From Paenibacillus dendritiformis (GTDB taxonomy: Bacteria > Bacillota > Bacilli > Paenibacillales > Paenibacillaceae), in NCBI RefSeq assembly GCF_021654795.1, contig NZ_AP025344.1:2046501-2110500 (forward strand): a DNA stretch of 64,000 bases. The letters run 5' to 3'. Positions 25,801 to 33,308 of the stretch are shown here, one piece after another (positions within the stretch are counted from its first letter, which is position 1; each line of letters begins with the position of its first letter). The notes beneath the pieces are model-generated. The model was not told the DNA's origin and made no database searches. It was given only the letters and a program-made list of their open reading frames with translations. Made by a program: the position numbers and the translations under genes.

Positions 25801-26035
25801 AATATACAAAACCTGTGAATGCATTTTCCTGAATCTTCTGCTCGATGTATTCCCGGGAACGAATCGGTTCATCCTTCACAAGGGAAGTGACGTAGCCGAT
25901 GCCAGCACCGCCTACGAATAAGCAACATAGAATACCGAGCAGCATGAGCCACTTCGTGACGGTCCAGATTCGACGTCCAACCGACTTTTTCGGCCTCGGT
26001 TTATCGTCCTTTTCCGTCAGTTTCTCATCTACCAT
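22895..26035 (-). CDS. Class A penicillin-binding protein (PBP1A-type) with fibronectin III domains
   Basis: Bifunctional peptidoglycan synthase. 1046 residues: cytoplasmic basic tail (1-36), one TM (about 37-62), GT51 glycosyltransferase (about 95-270; ATEDNRFFEHMGID and GGSTLTQQLARQVF), transpeptidase (about 390-700; S428 in GSTMK, SLN, AKTGST), then a linker and two fibronectin type III-like domains (about 855-945 and 985-1045; WSASSNNPSEYAVYY) separated by a Gly/Asp/Glu-rich spacer. The FnIII extension is longer than in B. subtilis PonA and probably binds wall polymers. ATG at 26035 follows AAGGAGG by 9 bp; an earlier ATG hits a stop. Extended -10 promoter upstream. Monocistronic. Confidence 0.94.
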   Translation of the reverse strand: MVDEKLTEKDDKPRPKKSVGRRIWTVTKWLMLLGILCCLFVGGAGIGYVTSLVKDEPIRSREYIEQKIQENAFTGFVYFNDGSPIGQLRTDEDRRPVTMDEIPQTVIDALIATEDNRFFEHMGIDIRGLSRAVMQKVLNKPVQTGGSTLTQQLARQVFLTLDRTDSRKAKEIFLSLRIERMLSKEEILTAYLNKVSFGNGSSGYNLYGIKAAAKGIFNIDKLDKLNIAQSAYLAGLPQLPSAYSAFTGKGEVNEEGIERAIKRQKLVLKRMLEEHKITQQQYDEALAFDIRGSIAKPNAKAYAIYPYLMLEAERAAAEVLVLQKYPEFTRADLRKRENAELLQNAREQLLHGGYKVYTTIDKKIYKAMKNVANNKDNFSPYSETKGLEQVAAMMIDHRTGAILGMIEGRDFYEEQMNFATQMLRQPGSTMKPLAAYLPALDQGLIQPASILDDAPMVLKDGSKGYHIPGNANMRYQGLVTARKALNESLNLPALKIYIEKLGVKQALDFVQKLGITTIQPEDYYAQTGVIGGLRYGVTVEEITNAFGVIANGGKYNDPYMISKIVDSNGKIIYQHKVDPKPVVSEQSAYLMTDMLKTVITDSRGTGRRVQWEFDLFGKVEVAAKTGSTQNYADTWFIGYTPDVTMGVWVGYDQQIHVLNRDAYSRSTEIWSKVMNEVNKLKPELFETKQFSQPDGIVRMTVSGLSGKLPNELTKQAGRYVTDLFNRKFVPTETEDGLQKMKYITYDGVNYIPQDTTPDDMTREKVVIKREKPIQELIEELKQALNHLSSSSQRRSLSSYLPEDANTDAPAKVDPRKDDGKPPAPPSGVSLEEVGDTALRISFGRNGEADVVGYRLYRSLDGGPFKREEGTVLTGEELQFKTYFSNSHQYAYYVTAVDVAGNESAPSQTVTLGGANVEPVPDGSGTDAPDAQNPGSTGEGSAGEGGQDQGTETDAPDEADSPPSTPGNPQASLTDMGLKLTWSASSNNPSEYAVYYSSDGGSYERIGTTPTAQFELITISPAGWYRVTAVNSAGESSPTSAVQVKNP

Positions 26036-26068
26036 GCATTTTTTCCTCCTTATATTGCAGCGCTTTCC

Positions 26069-26074
26069 ATTATA
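26069..26074 (-). promoter_or_regulatory. -10 box of the PBP promoter
   Basis: TATAAT on the minus strand with an upstream TGG (extended -10), about 34 bp before the ATG and just upstream of the RBS. No clear -35. Confidence 0.45.
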
Positions 26075-26155
26075 CCACAAAAGTTGATTTGGTAGATGCT
26101 ACTTTTCTTAGCCGCTTACAAAATGAAAGTAGATAATAGGAGGAAGGCGAAGCAA

Positions 26156-26230
26156 ATGATTTTGACACCGGGAGCGGTTTTGTTATTAGTTAATTTATCT
26201 CGCCAAAGCACGAATATGATAAAACGATGA
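26156..26230 (+). CDS. Candidate 24-residue peptide
   Basis: ATG at 26156 has a strong AGGAGGAAG 8 bp upstream and a hydrophobic N-terminal half (MILTPGAVLLLVNL) with a basic C-terminus (MIKR). The RBS is the main evidence. It is divergent from the PBP gene. No homologue is recognised and the frame is too short for statistical support. Confidence 0.3.
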   Translation: MILTPGAVLLLVNLSRQSTNMIKR

Positions 26231-26387
26231 CAGAATCAGCAGATGGCCGCGAAGAGAGTAGTGTTGGAGGCTTTTTCTTGCTTCTCCATGGAATGAGGTT
26301 CCCATCTTCTATAGGTTAGGCGGAATCCTGCGTTTATACAGTATGTTCTGCCTGCCGGGATCATTTTAGATGAAATTGCTGCAAACC

Positions 26388-26548
26388 TCAGGCTGTTGGA
26401 AAACCCCTGTTTTTTGTGAAGGGGTGGAGAAGGTCCATTTTCCTCATCCAAACTTTGGCTCTTAGAGCGTTTTAAATCGATTTTTTTCTACCGGGAGAAG
26501 AGATCCACATCACAGGTGAAAAGTCCCATAGACTACTCAATGGCCTGA
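26388..26548. mobile_element. MITE family M, copy 2 (161 bp)
   Basis: Left end TCAGGCTGTTGGAAAA; right complement TCAGGCCATTGAGTAG. The interior matches copy 1 at 9341-9512 (GCGTTTTAAATCGATTTTTT, GAGATCCACATCA). Non-coding. Confidence 0.75.
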
Positions 26549-26593
26549 TTTTACGGGATCCAACCGACCGCGTCGGATGCTGGGGGCATCATC

Positions 26594-26673
26594 GCCTTCA
26601 GGAAGCACTATCAGCCTGCTGGAAGCACTATCGGCCTGCTGGAAGCATTATCCGGCCTGCTGGAAGCATCGCT
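26594..26673. repeat. 20-bp tandem repeat, four units
   Basis: Units of GCCTGCTGGAAGCACTATCG with minor changes, leading straight into module R. Confidence 0.7.
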
Positions 26674-26975
26674 GCCTCCTGGGGCTTGGACGTGCGGAGG
26701 AAATTGCTGCTATTTTACAGGAATTTCAGCTTAATGAGTCCCCATCCCGAGGAATTGCTGCAAATCTACATCATTTTAGGCCCTTTTGCTTCAAACCGAA
26801 GCGAAACGGGGGAAATTCCTGTAATTTTGCAGGATTCCCTTTCTGGAATCGTCGTCCATATCGAATTGCTGTATTTCTGCAGGATTTCGCTTACCGAATC
26901 GGCGTGCCTGGAAAAATCGTGGAGTTTGCGGATTTCGCCTGCCGGATGGGCGTGTCTAGGGAAATGGTGCAGTTT
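26667..26975 (+). repeat. Module R, uninterrupted copy
   Basis: About 310 bp, homologous along its length to 7620-7718 plus 9122-9340. It holds several half or full palindromes such as CCTGTAATTTTGCAGG near 26817. At the IS3 target position it reads GCAAATCTACATC. No RBS-supported gene; the open frames differ between the copies. Confidence 0.8.
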
Positions 26976-27031
26976 TCAGGATGGTGGAAATATCCATTTT
27001 CCTACTCAAAACTTCTTTCTCAACAGCCTGA
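26976..27031. repeat. Internally deleted MITE family M copy (56 bp)
   Basis: Left end TCAGGATGGTGGAAAT, then CCATTTTCCTACTCAAAAC joined directly to the right end TTTCTCAACAGCCTGA. Confidence 0.7.
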
Positions 27032-27164
27032 AACCTGCATCCTTTTCGCCTGTTTTTTCCTATTTGAAATGATATAGTTGAAATTGCTGCAGTTTTGCAC
27101 TTGTTGAAAAGCTTTCTATGTGGCTTCGATGGGCAATTCCGCAGCGCCAAGAAAAAAAGACAAC

Positions 27165-27195
27165 AAAAAATCGCCGTCCATAAGGAACGGCGATT
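27165..27195 (-). terminator. rpsD terminator
   Basis: On the minus strand AATCGCCGT / ACGGCGATT stem (27195-27187 with 27177-27169) followed by TTTTTTGTTG, 22 bp after the rpsD stop. Confidence 0.85.
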
Positions 27196-27216
27196 CGCTG
27201 CCTCAAGATGAGAATC

Positions 27217-27819
27217 TTAACGGCTGTAGAACTCGACGATTTGCTTCTCGTCGATCTCTTGGGACAATTCTCCGCGCTCTGGCAGGCGGATGTACTTGCC
27301 TTCAAGAGCAGCCTCGTTGAATTCCAAGTAGTTCGGAAGGTGATGACGGCCTTCCATCGCTTCTTTGATTACTTTCAGGCCGCGGCTTCTCTCGCGAAGA
27401 CCGATAACGTCGCCTGGAGTAACAATGTAGGATGGGATATCGACTTTCTTGCCATTCACCGTAACGTGGCCGTGAGCAACCAATTGGCGCGCGCCTGCAC
27501 GGGAATTCGAGAACCCGAGGCGGTATACCAGGTTGTCCAGGCGGCTCTCCAGCAGGAACATGAAGTTCTCACCGGCGATGCCTTGCATTTTCGTTGCGCG
27601 ATCGAACAAGGTGCGGAATTGCTTCTCGCCCAAGCCGTACATGTGGCGAAGCTTTTGCTTCTCTTGCAATTGAACAGCGTAGCCGCTCAATTTCTTGCGC
27701 ATGCCCGGACCATGTTGTCCTGGAGGGTAAGCGCGGTTTTTCAATTCTTTGCCTGTGCCGCTCAGAGAGATACCAAGGCGGCGGCTCAATTTGAACTTAG
27801 GACCTGTGTAACGTGCCAT
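27217..27819 (-). CDS. rpsD: 30S ribosomal protein S4
   Basis: Primary 16S rRNA-binding protein that nucleates 30S assembly. 200 residues. N-terminal [17 protein letters not shown] and PPGQHG are characteristic; the S4 RNA-binding domain spans about 90-150 ([25 protein letters not shown]). No cysteines, so it is the zinc-free form. AAGGAG about 10 bp before the ATG. Stand-alone, as in Bacillus, with a leader of about 170 nt that could carry the S4 autoregulatory site. Confidence 0.98.
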   Translation of the reverse strand: MARYTGPKFKLSRRLGISLSGTGKELKNRAYPPGQHGPGMRKKLSGYAVQLQEKQKLRHMYGLGEKQFRTLFDRATKMQGIAGENFMFLLESRLDNLVYRLGFSNSRAGARQLVAHGHVTVNGKKVDIPSYIVTPGDVIGLRERSRGLKVIKEAMEGRHHLPNYLEFNEAALEGKYIRLPERGELSQEIDEKQIVEFYSR

Positions 27820-27990
27820 ATGAAAGTTGACTCCTTCTCAAACGAAATGTTAGATAATGGGTCGCTTTGCGCCGATTCCCATCCTCATGCTGATATATGG
27901 ATCAGCTCCGGCCCGGGGTTTCAGCCGCTGCCCGTCCGGCGATGGAAATACGTGAGGGTGACACAACAGTTCTCCCCTTATACATCTAAC
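27820..27990 (-). promoter_or_regulatory. rpsD leader, candidate S4 autoregulatory RNA
   Basis: Long 5' untranslated region, GC-rich and palindromic (CATCGCCGGACGGGCAGCGGCTG, then CCGGGCCGGAGCTGATCC with ATATATCAGCATG). In Bacillus, S4 represses its own mRNA through such a leader. No Shine-Dalgarno-linked frame inside. Assignment is inferential. Confidence 0.4.
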
Positions 27991-27993
27991 AAT

Positions 27994-28021
27994 TCTATAA
28001 GATCACCGGGCCGAATGTCAA
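27994..28021 (-). promoter_or_regulatory. rpsD promoter
   Basis: Minus strand TTGACA (28021-28016), 16-bp spacer, TATAGA (27999-27994); TAGAAT with an 18-bp spacer is an alternative. Confidence 0.65.
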
Positions 28022-28236
28022 GATGATCAACGGCAAATCTCGCGCTTTTCAATGTTTCTCGCTAATCATAGAAAAGCGGCAACCATTCGACAAGATGCGG
28101 CTTACAAAACCGTAGATCTTTCGACATAGTTCTTATGACCTAAAAAACTTTTAAAGGTTGTGTGGAAGTAGTACATTTTAGCAGAGAAATATTGTATGAT
28201 AGTAGGAGACCACCCTTTATATAGAAGGAGAAGAGC

Positions 28237-30195
28237 ATGACGGAACGTCTAGTCCATCACCAGCCAATCGAATCGGACAAGAAGGTTGCAGGGACGAACG
28301 GTCCAGTTCCGGACGGAACCTGGGATCCGCAGCCTCTATCACGGGACAGCTGGGTGCTGCAGCGGGATGTGAACGTTAACGACTTCCCTTATCTGCAGCC
28401 TCTCCTGCAAGCCGCCTACAAGGCATGGACGGATGAGCTGCCGGCCCGCGCCTGTGTCCTGCGAGGCCGCATGGCGTTATTTGACTATGGGGGCAAGTGG
28501 ATGGCGGGCGACTCCGGCCTGGCGGGCGACGCGGCAAGCAATCGCGCAGGCGCAGCCGCTCTCCAGGAACGCAAGCTGGCCGTTCAGGCGGGATACGGCT
28601 TCTTCTATGCCGCCTGCCCGCTGCTGAACAAGCGGGATGAGAGCTTCGCGGCGGTCGTGTGCCGATTGGACGGGGACCCGGATGAATCGTTCTCCGCAGG
28701 CATGGATGCATGGGTTTATGGACTTCGAACGCATTTTTACCGGCAATTCGAGCTGGTGTTTGTGGACGAGCTGGCGCGAACGCTGAGAACGGCGGAACGG
28801 GAACTGAAGCGCCGCGACGTGCTGCATGGGGCTATCCGGCATATGCATGACCGCATCAACGTCGATGCCGTATTGTCGCAGATTATGTCCAGTGTCGAGC
28901 AGCTGGTTCCAGAGGCGCGGATCGAGGTCTATTTGTCGCAGGATCATACCAGCTCGAATCCGAAGGTGAAGCCTTTGCAGTTCCAGCCGGGAAGCGACGG
29001 TGTCGTGCGTCAAGCCTTCATGAAGGGAGAAGTATGTTATGAACGTGACGGTGCGGACAGCGATACGGAAGTAGGGTTTGCGCTGTGCGGCAAGCAGGGA
29101 GCCTATGGTGTGATTAAGGTCAGCTTCCCCGGGATCGCGCCGGATCCTTCCGATGTGCAGCTGATTCAGCTTATTGTGGAGACGGCCGGTACGGCCTTCG
29201 AGAACGCCCGTCTTCACGAGCAGGCCAATGAGGTCATACAGGAGCTGCGGTTCATCAATGACTTGACGAAGCGCATCAATCAGAGCTTGCGGCTGCGCGA
29301 TGTGTTCCATGACGCGACCCACGAGCTGCTGCGCGTGTTTCGGGCCGACTTCTGCATGCTGCTTCAATTGAACGAGGAGCGGCAGTGCTATGAAGTGGTG
29401 TCCTGCAACATGGACGAATTCGATGATGCGTATCTTTCCTTCGAGGAAGGATTATTCGGTCATATGTATTTGGAAAAGGAGCCGGTCATCGTATCCGATA
29501 TTGCGGTGGACGTACCCGCGTCCATGCAGTTTTTCGAGAAGCTGAATTATCATTCCGTCATCGCCGCGCCTTTGTTCGGCAGCGGGGAGATGGTGGGCAT
29601 CGTCGTGCTTGCCGATCGGCGCAAGCAATTCTTCACGTACGACAATTTCAAGCTGCTTCAGATGCTGGCGACCCACATCGGATTGGCGATTGCGAATGCG
29701 GCGCTCCACAGCAGGGTCAAGCATCTCGCCAACAAAGATCAGCTGACCGGGCTGTATGCGCGCCACTACCTGGACAAGCAGATTCACCGCCAGCAGAAGA
29801 ATGACTTCTGCGGTTCGCTTATCGTCGTGGACATCGATTATTTCAAGCAAATCAATGACCGCTACGGCCATCAGGTGGGCGATAAAATATTGAATCAGGT
29901 CAGTCAAATTATACGGAGTTCGATTCGCGAATCCGATATCGCGGCTCGTTGGGGCGGCGAGGAGCTGGCGGTCTATTTTCCGCAGCTCAGCATCAGCCAG
30001 ACGATCCGGATAGCGGAACGGATTCGAACCCGGGTGGCCAACGAGACGGAACCGCAGGTCACCGTCTCCTGCGGCATTGCCGACTGGAGCTGGCAGGACG
30101 ATTTGGTCAGTGTCGAATCGCTGTTCTACCGAGCCGATATGGCGCTCTATGAAGCGAAGGACAGCGGCCGCAATCAGATCCGCATCAGCACCTAG
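28237..30195 (+). CDS. GAF-domain diguanylate cyclase
   Basis: Makes cyclic di-GMP from two GTP in response to a signal sensed by its N-terminal part. 652 residues: an uncharacterised N-terminal domain (1-190), two GAF-like domains (about 195-320 and 345-490), then GGDEF (about 497-650). The active site is GGEEL at 573-577, and the inhibitory I-site RESD starts at residue 564, exactly five residues before it, so feedback inhibition is expected. The substrate helix DIDYFKQINDRYGH is intact. No TM segment: a cytosolic sensor. AGAAGGAGAAG precedes the ATG; TATGAT at 28195-28200 may be the -10. Monocistronic, followed by a terminator. Confidence 0.92.
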   Translation: MTERLVHHQPIESDKKVAGTNGPVPDGTWDPQPLSRDSWVLQRDVNVNDFPYLQPLLQAAYKAWTDELPARACVLRGRMALFDYGGKWMAGDSGLAGDAASNRAGAAALQERKLAVQAGYGFFYAACPLLNKRDESFAAVVCRLDGDPDESFSAGMDAWVYGLRTHFYRQFELVFVDELARTLRTAERELKRRDVLHGAIRHMHDRINVDAVLSQIMSSVEQLVPEARIEVYLSQDHTSSNPKVKPLQFQPGSDGVVRQAFMKGEVCYERDGADSDTEVGFALCGKQGAYGVIKVSFPGIAPDPSDVQLIQLIVETAGTAFENARLHEQANEVIQELRFINDLTKRINQSLRLRDVFHDATHELLRVFRADFCMLLQLNEERQCYEVVSCNMDEFDDAYLSFEEGLFGHMYLEKEPVIVSDIAVDVPASMQFFEKLNYHSVIAAPLFGSGEMVGIVVLADRRKQFFTYDNFKLLQMLATHIGLAIANAALHSRVKHLANKDQLTGLYARHYLDKQIHRQQKNDFCGSLIVVDIDYFKQINDRYGHQVGDKILNQVSQIIRSSIRESDIAARWGGEELAVYFPQLSISQTIRIAERIRTRVANETEPQVTVSCGIADWSWQDDLVSVESLFYRADMALYEAKDSGRNQIRIST

Positions 30196-30245
30196 CATAC
30201 GGTGCTGCCCGATGAATAATCCCAATTCAAGCGTGAGACGATAGA

Positions 30246-30277
30246 AGAGATGGGCCATCCATGCCCATCTCTTTCTA
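30246..30277 (+). terminator. Terminator of the diguanylate cyclase gene
   Basis: Perfect stem AGAGATGGGC / GCCCATCTCT with a 7-nt loop, then TTCTATTT. Confidence 0.8.
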
Positions 30278-30348
30278 TTTCGGTAAATCGCCTCCTTTTT
30301 TTTAGGGGCATTTGCAAATTTTCTTGCGACAAGAAGGGGAGGATCGAT

Positions 30349-31140
30349 ATGGGCGGGACGATAGGCCGGGGGCGAAGACGCGCCTTGATGTCCGCAGTGG
30401 CCGGATTCGCCATTCTGCTGCAAGGGTGCGGAGTAAGCGCCAATCCCGATGACATGCTGAACCGCGCCCTGAGCGGAGTCGGGGGCCAGGATCAAGTGCG
30501 GTTCGAAGGCTTGGCCGAGATCCGCGTCGGCGAGGACATGCTGCTGACCAAGCAGTTCCGGTATGAAGGCGAGGTGAAGCAGCACAAGGGCGTCCATATG
30601 AAGCTGGGCGCCGATATGGATCAGCGGACGACCGCCAAGCGATGGAATCCGGTCGCGCAGATGGATCAATTGCAGCGAATCGCCCGCAAGCGGGTCTCCT
30701 TTCTTCCTCAGCAGGAGACGAAAGTCAAGGCGAAGGGCAACGGTCAGGAGAACACAGCGGAGCAAGAAGGGAAAGACCTCGTTCCGCTGGAAGTCACATT
30801 GTCCGACGAGGATGCGAAGCGAATCTATATCAGCCAGTTGGAGGAGGACTACAAGCGGATCATTATCCCTTCGGAGCCGTACCAGAAAATACGCCGTTCG
30901 CTGAGCGAGCAGGAACGGAACAAATTGGATGCGGAGCTGAAGTCGATCGTGGATCGCAGCCGGACCGACCTGGATCAGAAGCTGAAGGACGCCAGCATCG
31001 CAGGACGTTACGTCGTCTGGGTGGAGCGGCGCCATTCCTTGCCTGTCATCCTGGAAGGCTGGTTCACGGCCGGCTACAATGACAACGGCAAGGAACGCCG
31101 CGAGACCGTTCATACGAAGACGCGGTTCTCTTACAAGTGA
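30349..31140 (+). CDS. Putative lipoprotein
   Basis: 263 residues beginning with a twin-charged N-terminus (MGGTIGRGRRR), hydrophobic core and lipobox LLQGC, with the lipidated cysteine near residue 27. The mature part is hydrophilic and charged with no recognised domain; it resembles anchored sensor or chaperone-like lipoproteins. The ATG at 30349 follows GGGGAGG by 5 bp and gives a proper signal peptide; an earlier ATG at 30250 lies within the preceding terminator. 130 bp upstream of the aminopeptidase, which has its own promoter. Confidence 0.75.
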   Translation: MGGTIGRGRRRALMSAVAGFAILLQGCGVSANPDDMLNRALSGVGGQDQVRFEGLAEIRVGEDMLLTKQFRYEGEVKQHKGVHMKLGADMDQRTTAKRWNPVAQMDQLQRIARKRVSFLPQQETKVKAKGNGQENTAEQEGKDLVPLEVTLSDEDAKRIYISQLEEDYKRIIIPSEPYQKIRRSLSEQERNKLDAELKSIVDRSRTDLDQKLKDASIAGRYVVWVERRHSLPVILEGWFTAGYNDNGKERRETVHTKTRFSYK

Positions 31141-31196
31141 TCCGGAGCGTCTCAGGGCTTCCGGCCGATCCGCTGGCTGCCAACCGAGAGTCGGCG

Positions 31197-31225
31197 CTGA
31201 CTTCGATAAGCGCTCATGTTACAAT
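31197..31225 (+). promoter_or_regulatory. Promoter of the M29 aminopeptidase gene
   Basis: CTGACT (31197-31202), 17-bp spacer, TACAAT (31220-31225), about 46 bp before the start. Confidence 0.5.
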
Positions 31226-31271
31226 GGGTAAGGTTTCATCATTTTATCGGCCGACCGAGGAGGAACGTGAC

Positions 31272-32387
31272 ATGAAAGACCCAAGATTGCAGAAGCTGGC
31301 CCAGAACTTGGTTGGATATTCCATCAACGTGCAACCAGGTGAAAATGTGCTGATTGAGATGATTGGCTCCGAGCGCGAGCTGGTGACGATGCTGGTAGAT
31401 GAAGTCGCCGCGCGGGGCGGCCGCCCGTTCGTTCAGCTGACGGACCGGAAAGTGCTGCGCTCGCTGATCAAGAACGCGTCTGAGGAACAGATGAAGACGT
31501 GGCGGGAGTATGATCTGCTCCGGATGCAGAACATGCAGGGATATATCGGAATTCGCGCCGGGGAGAACGCGAACGAAATGTCCGATGTTCCGGAAGACAA
31601 AATGAAGCTGTATGACGCTATTTATTCGCATCCGGTACATATGGAAGAGCGCGTCAAGCGCACGAAGTGGGTCGTGCTTCGTTATCCGAACGCATCGATG
31701 GCCCAGTTGGCGAACACGTCGACGGAAGCGTTCGAAGATTTTTATTTCGATGTATGCAATCTCGATTACTCCAAGATGGACAAGGCGATGGAGTCGCTGA
31801 AGGCGCTGATGGACCGCACGGACAAGGTCCGCCTTACCGGCCCGGGAACAGACCTGGCGTTCTCGATTCGGGGCATCGGATCCGTCAAATGCTCGGGACA
31901 GAACAATATTCCGGATGGCGAGGTCTATACCGCGCCGGTCCGCGATTCCGTCAATGGCACGTTGACCTACAACACGCCATCGATTTATAACGGCTTCACA
32001 TTTGAGAATATCTCGTTCCGGTTCGAGAACGGCAAAATTGTGGAAGCGACGAGCAATGATACGGCCCGGATCAACCATATTCTCAATTCGGACGAAGGCG
32101 CGCGCCACATCGGGGAGTTCGCCATTGGCGTCAACCCGTACATTTTGCATCCGATGAAGGATACGCTGTTCGATGAGAAGATTGCGGGCAGCATTCACTT
32201 TACGCCGGGGCAAGCTTATGAGACGGCGGACAACGGCAACCGTTCCTCGATACACTGGGACCTGGTGCTGATCCAGCGTCCGGAATACGGCGGAGGAGAA
32301 ATGTACTTCGACGATGTTCTCGTGCGCAAAGACGGCCTATTTGTCATCCCTGAGCTGGAGTGCTTGAATCCGGAGCATCTCAAATAA
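31272..32387 (+). CDS. M29 family aminopeptidase (AmpS/PepS-like)
   Basis: Cytosolic dimetal aminopeptidase. 371 residues, the normal family size. Landmarks: QPGENVLIEMIGSERELV, TGPGTDLAFSIRGI, the metal-ligand NIPDGEVYTAP, FRFENGKIVEATS, and the C-terminal NRSSIHWDLVLI and GGGEMYFDDVLVRKDGLFV with the remaining histidine and acidic ligands. ATG at 31272 has GGAGGAACG 5-8 bp upstream; the frame extends upstream without an RBS through the promoter. Confidence 0.93.
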   Translation: MKDPRLQKLAQNLVGYSINVQPGENVLIEMIGSERELVTMLVDEVAARGGRPFVQLTDRKVLRSLIKNASEEQMKTWREYDLLRMQNMQGYIGIRAGENANEMSDVPEDKMKLYDAIYSHPVHMEERVKRTKWVVLRYPNASMAQLANTSTEAFEDFYFDVCNLDYSKMDKAMESLKALMDRTDKVRLTGPGTDLAFSIRGIGSVKCSGQNNIPDGEVYTAPVRDSVNGTLTYNTPSIYNGFTFENISFRFENGKIVEATSNDTARINHILNSDEGARHIGEFAIGVNPYILHPMKDTLFDEKIAGSIHFTPGQAYETADNGNRSSIHWDLVLIQRPEYGGGEMYFDDVLVRKDGLFVIPELECLNPEHLK

Positions 32388-32404
32388 GGGGAATCGTTGA
32401 TTTG

Positions 32405-32430
32405 CCGCATGTTTTTGCGGATTTATTATT
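32405..32430 (+). terminator. Weak terminator after the aminopeptidase gene
   Basis: CCGCA-TGTTTT-TGCGG hairpin (32405-32420) followed by ATTTATTATT. Confidence 0.5.
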
Positions 32431-32506
32431 GCGTCCAGCGTCTCATTCACGGTATGATGGAAACGTAAGGAGACCGACCGAACTAATTGATGACGGAGGG
32501 ATTTCG

Positions 32507-32749
32507 ATGTCCAATAACACGGCAATTGTGGAAATCTCACAAGCAGCGAACAAGTTCAGATCTTCGATAGTCTTGCAAGCTGACAACAAATACATTGATG
32601 TTAAGAGCATTCTGGGCCTGTTCACGACCTTGGTGGGCAACCAGAAGTACGAGCTTCACGTTCACGGGCCGGATGCGGATGAGGCGAAGGCAGCGATGGC
32701 GGAAGTATTCAAGAAGCATGGATTGGACGTATCCGTTGTAGCGGAATAG
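32507..32749 (+). CDS. HPr-like protein lacking the phospho-histidine
   Basis: 80 residues aligning with HPr/Crh. The helix QADNKY (24-29) matches HPr QTASKY at the same positions, so residue 15, the PTS histidine in HPr, is asparagine here. The segment corresponding to HPr 30-41 is missing. The regulatory serine is kept as S34 in VKSILG, equal to S46 in LKSIMG. It could therefore not relay PEP phosphate but might be phosphorylated by HPr kinase and act with CcpA, in the way Crh does; that is inference. GGAGGG precedes the ATG by 6 bp. Monocistronic, with a terminator. Confidence 0.8.
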   Translation: MSNNTAIVEISQAANKFRSSIVLQADNKYIDVKSILGLFTTLVGNQKYELHVHGPDADEAKAAMAEVFKKHGLDVSVVAE

Positions 32750-32754
32750 CAGCG

Positions 32755-32784
32755 AGAGCCGGAGCAGAATGTTCCGGCTCTTTC
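32755..32784 (+). terminator. Terminator of the HPr-like gene
   Basis: AGAGCCGGA / TCCGGCTCT stem followed by TTCTATA, 6 bp after the stop. Confidence 0.8.
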
Positions 32785-32927
32785 TATATCTATCCTGACA
32801 TACAGCCGCTTGCGCAGGCTGCTACGGGATGAGAGAAGTTCGTCATGCATCTTGTGTTACCCGGCATGATCGTCTAATATTAGAGTTAGAACAATCGTGA
32901 CTTCGAGTCATAGGGGGGAAACCAGGC

Positions 32928-33218
32928 ATGTCTTCGTCGAATGTGTTGCAACAGCTAAGTGACAGGGCGCTCACTCTGCTAGAAGCGGATGCGCATCAAA
33001 TAGAGAAACTCATCCAGGTCCAGATGGAGAACTTGGCGACGCGTTACTGCCCTCTCTATGAGGAAGTATTGGATACGCAGATGTACGGTTTTTCTCGGCA
33101 GGTTGACTTCGCCGTTCGAGCCGGACTGGTGGAGGAAAGCGTTGGGAAGCAGCTCGTCAGCAAGCTGGAACGCAATCTGGCTACCTTGTATGAGGCGTTG
33201 AATAAGGCTACTCAATAA
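32928..33218 (+). CDS. ylaN: YlaN family protein
   Basis: Small helical Firmicute protein (DUF1507). 96 residues matching family length, with the motifs DRALTLLEADAHQIEKLI, CPLYEEVLDTQMYGFSRQ and VDFAVRAGLV. In staphylococci and Bacillus YlaN binds ferrous iron and antagonises Fur, linking it to iron homeostasis. GGGGGGAAA precedes ATG at 32928. Monocistronic, with a bidirectional terminator shared with cax. Confidence 0.94.
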   Translation: MSSSNVLQQLSDRALTLLEADAHQIEKLIQVQMENLATRYCPLYEEVLDTQMYGFSRQVDFAVRAGLVEESVGKQLVSKLERNLATLYEALNKATQ

Positions 33219-33254
33219 ATCCTATCGCGGAACGGCGGTATCCGCGAACACGGG

Positions 33255-33286
33255 AAGGCCCGGGATGTTGTATCCCGGGCCTTTTG
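33255..33286. terminator. Bidirectional terminator between ylaN and cax
   Basis: Perfect 12-bp stem AAGGCCCGGGAT / ATCCCGGGCCTT with a 5-nt loop, followed by TTG on the plus strand. Confidence 0.8.
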
Positions 33287-33308
33287 AGTGCAGGCGCCGC
33301 TGCCCAGC

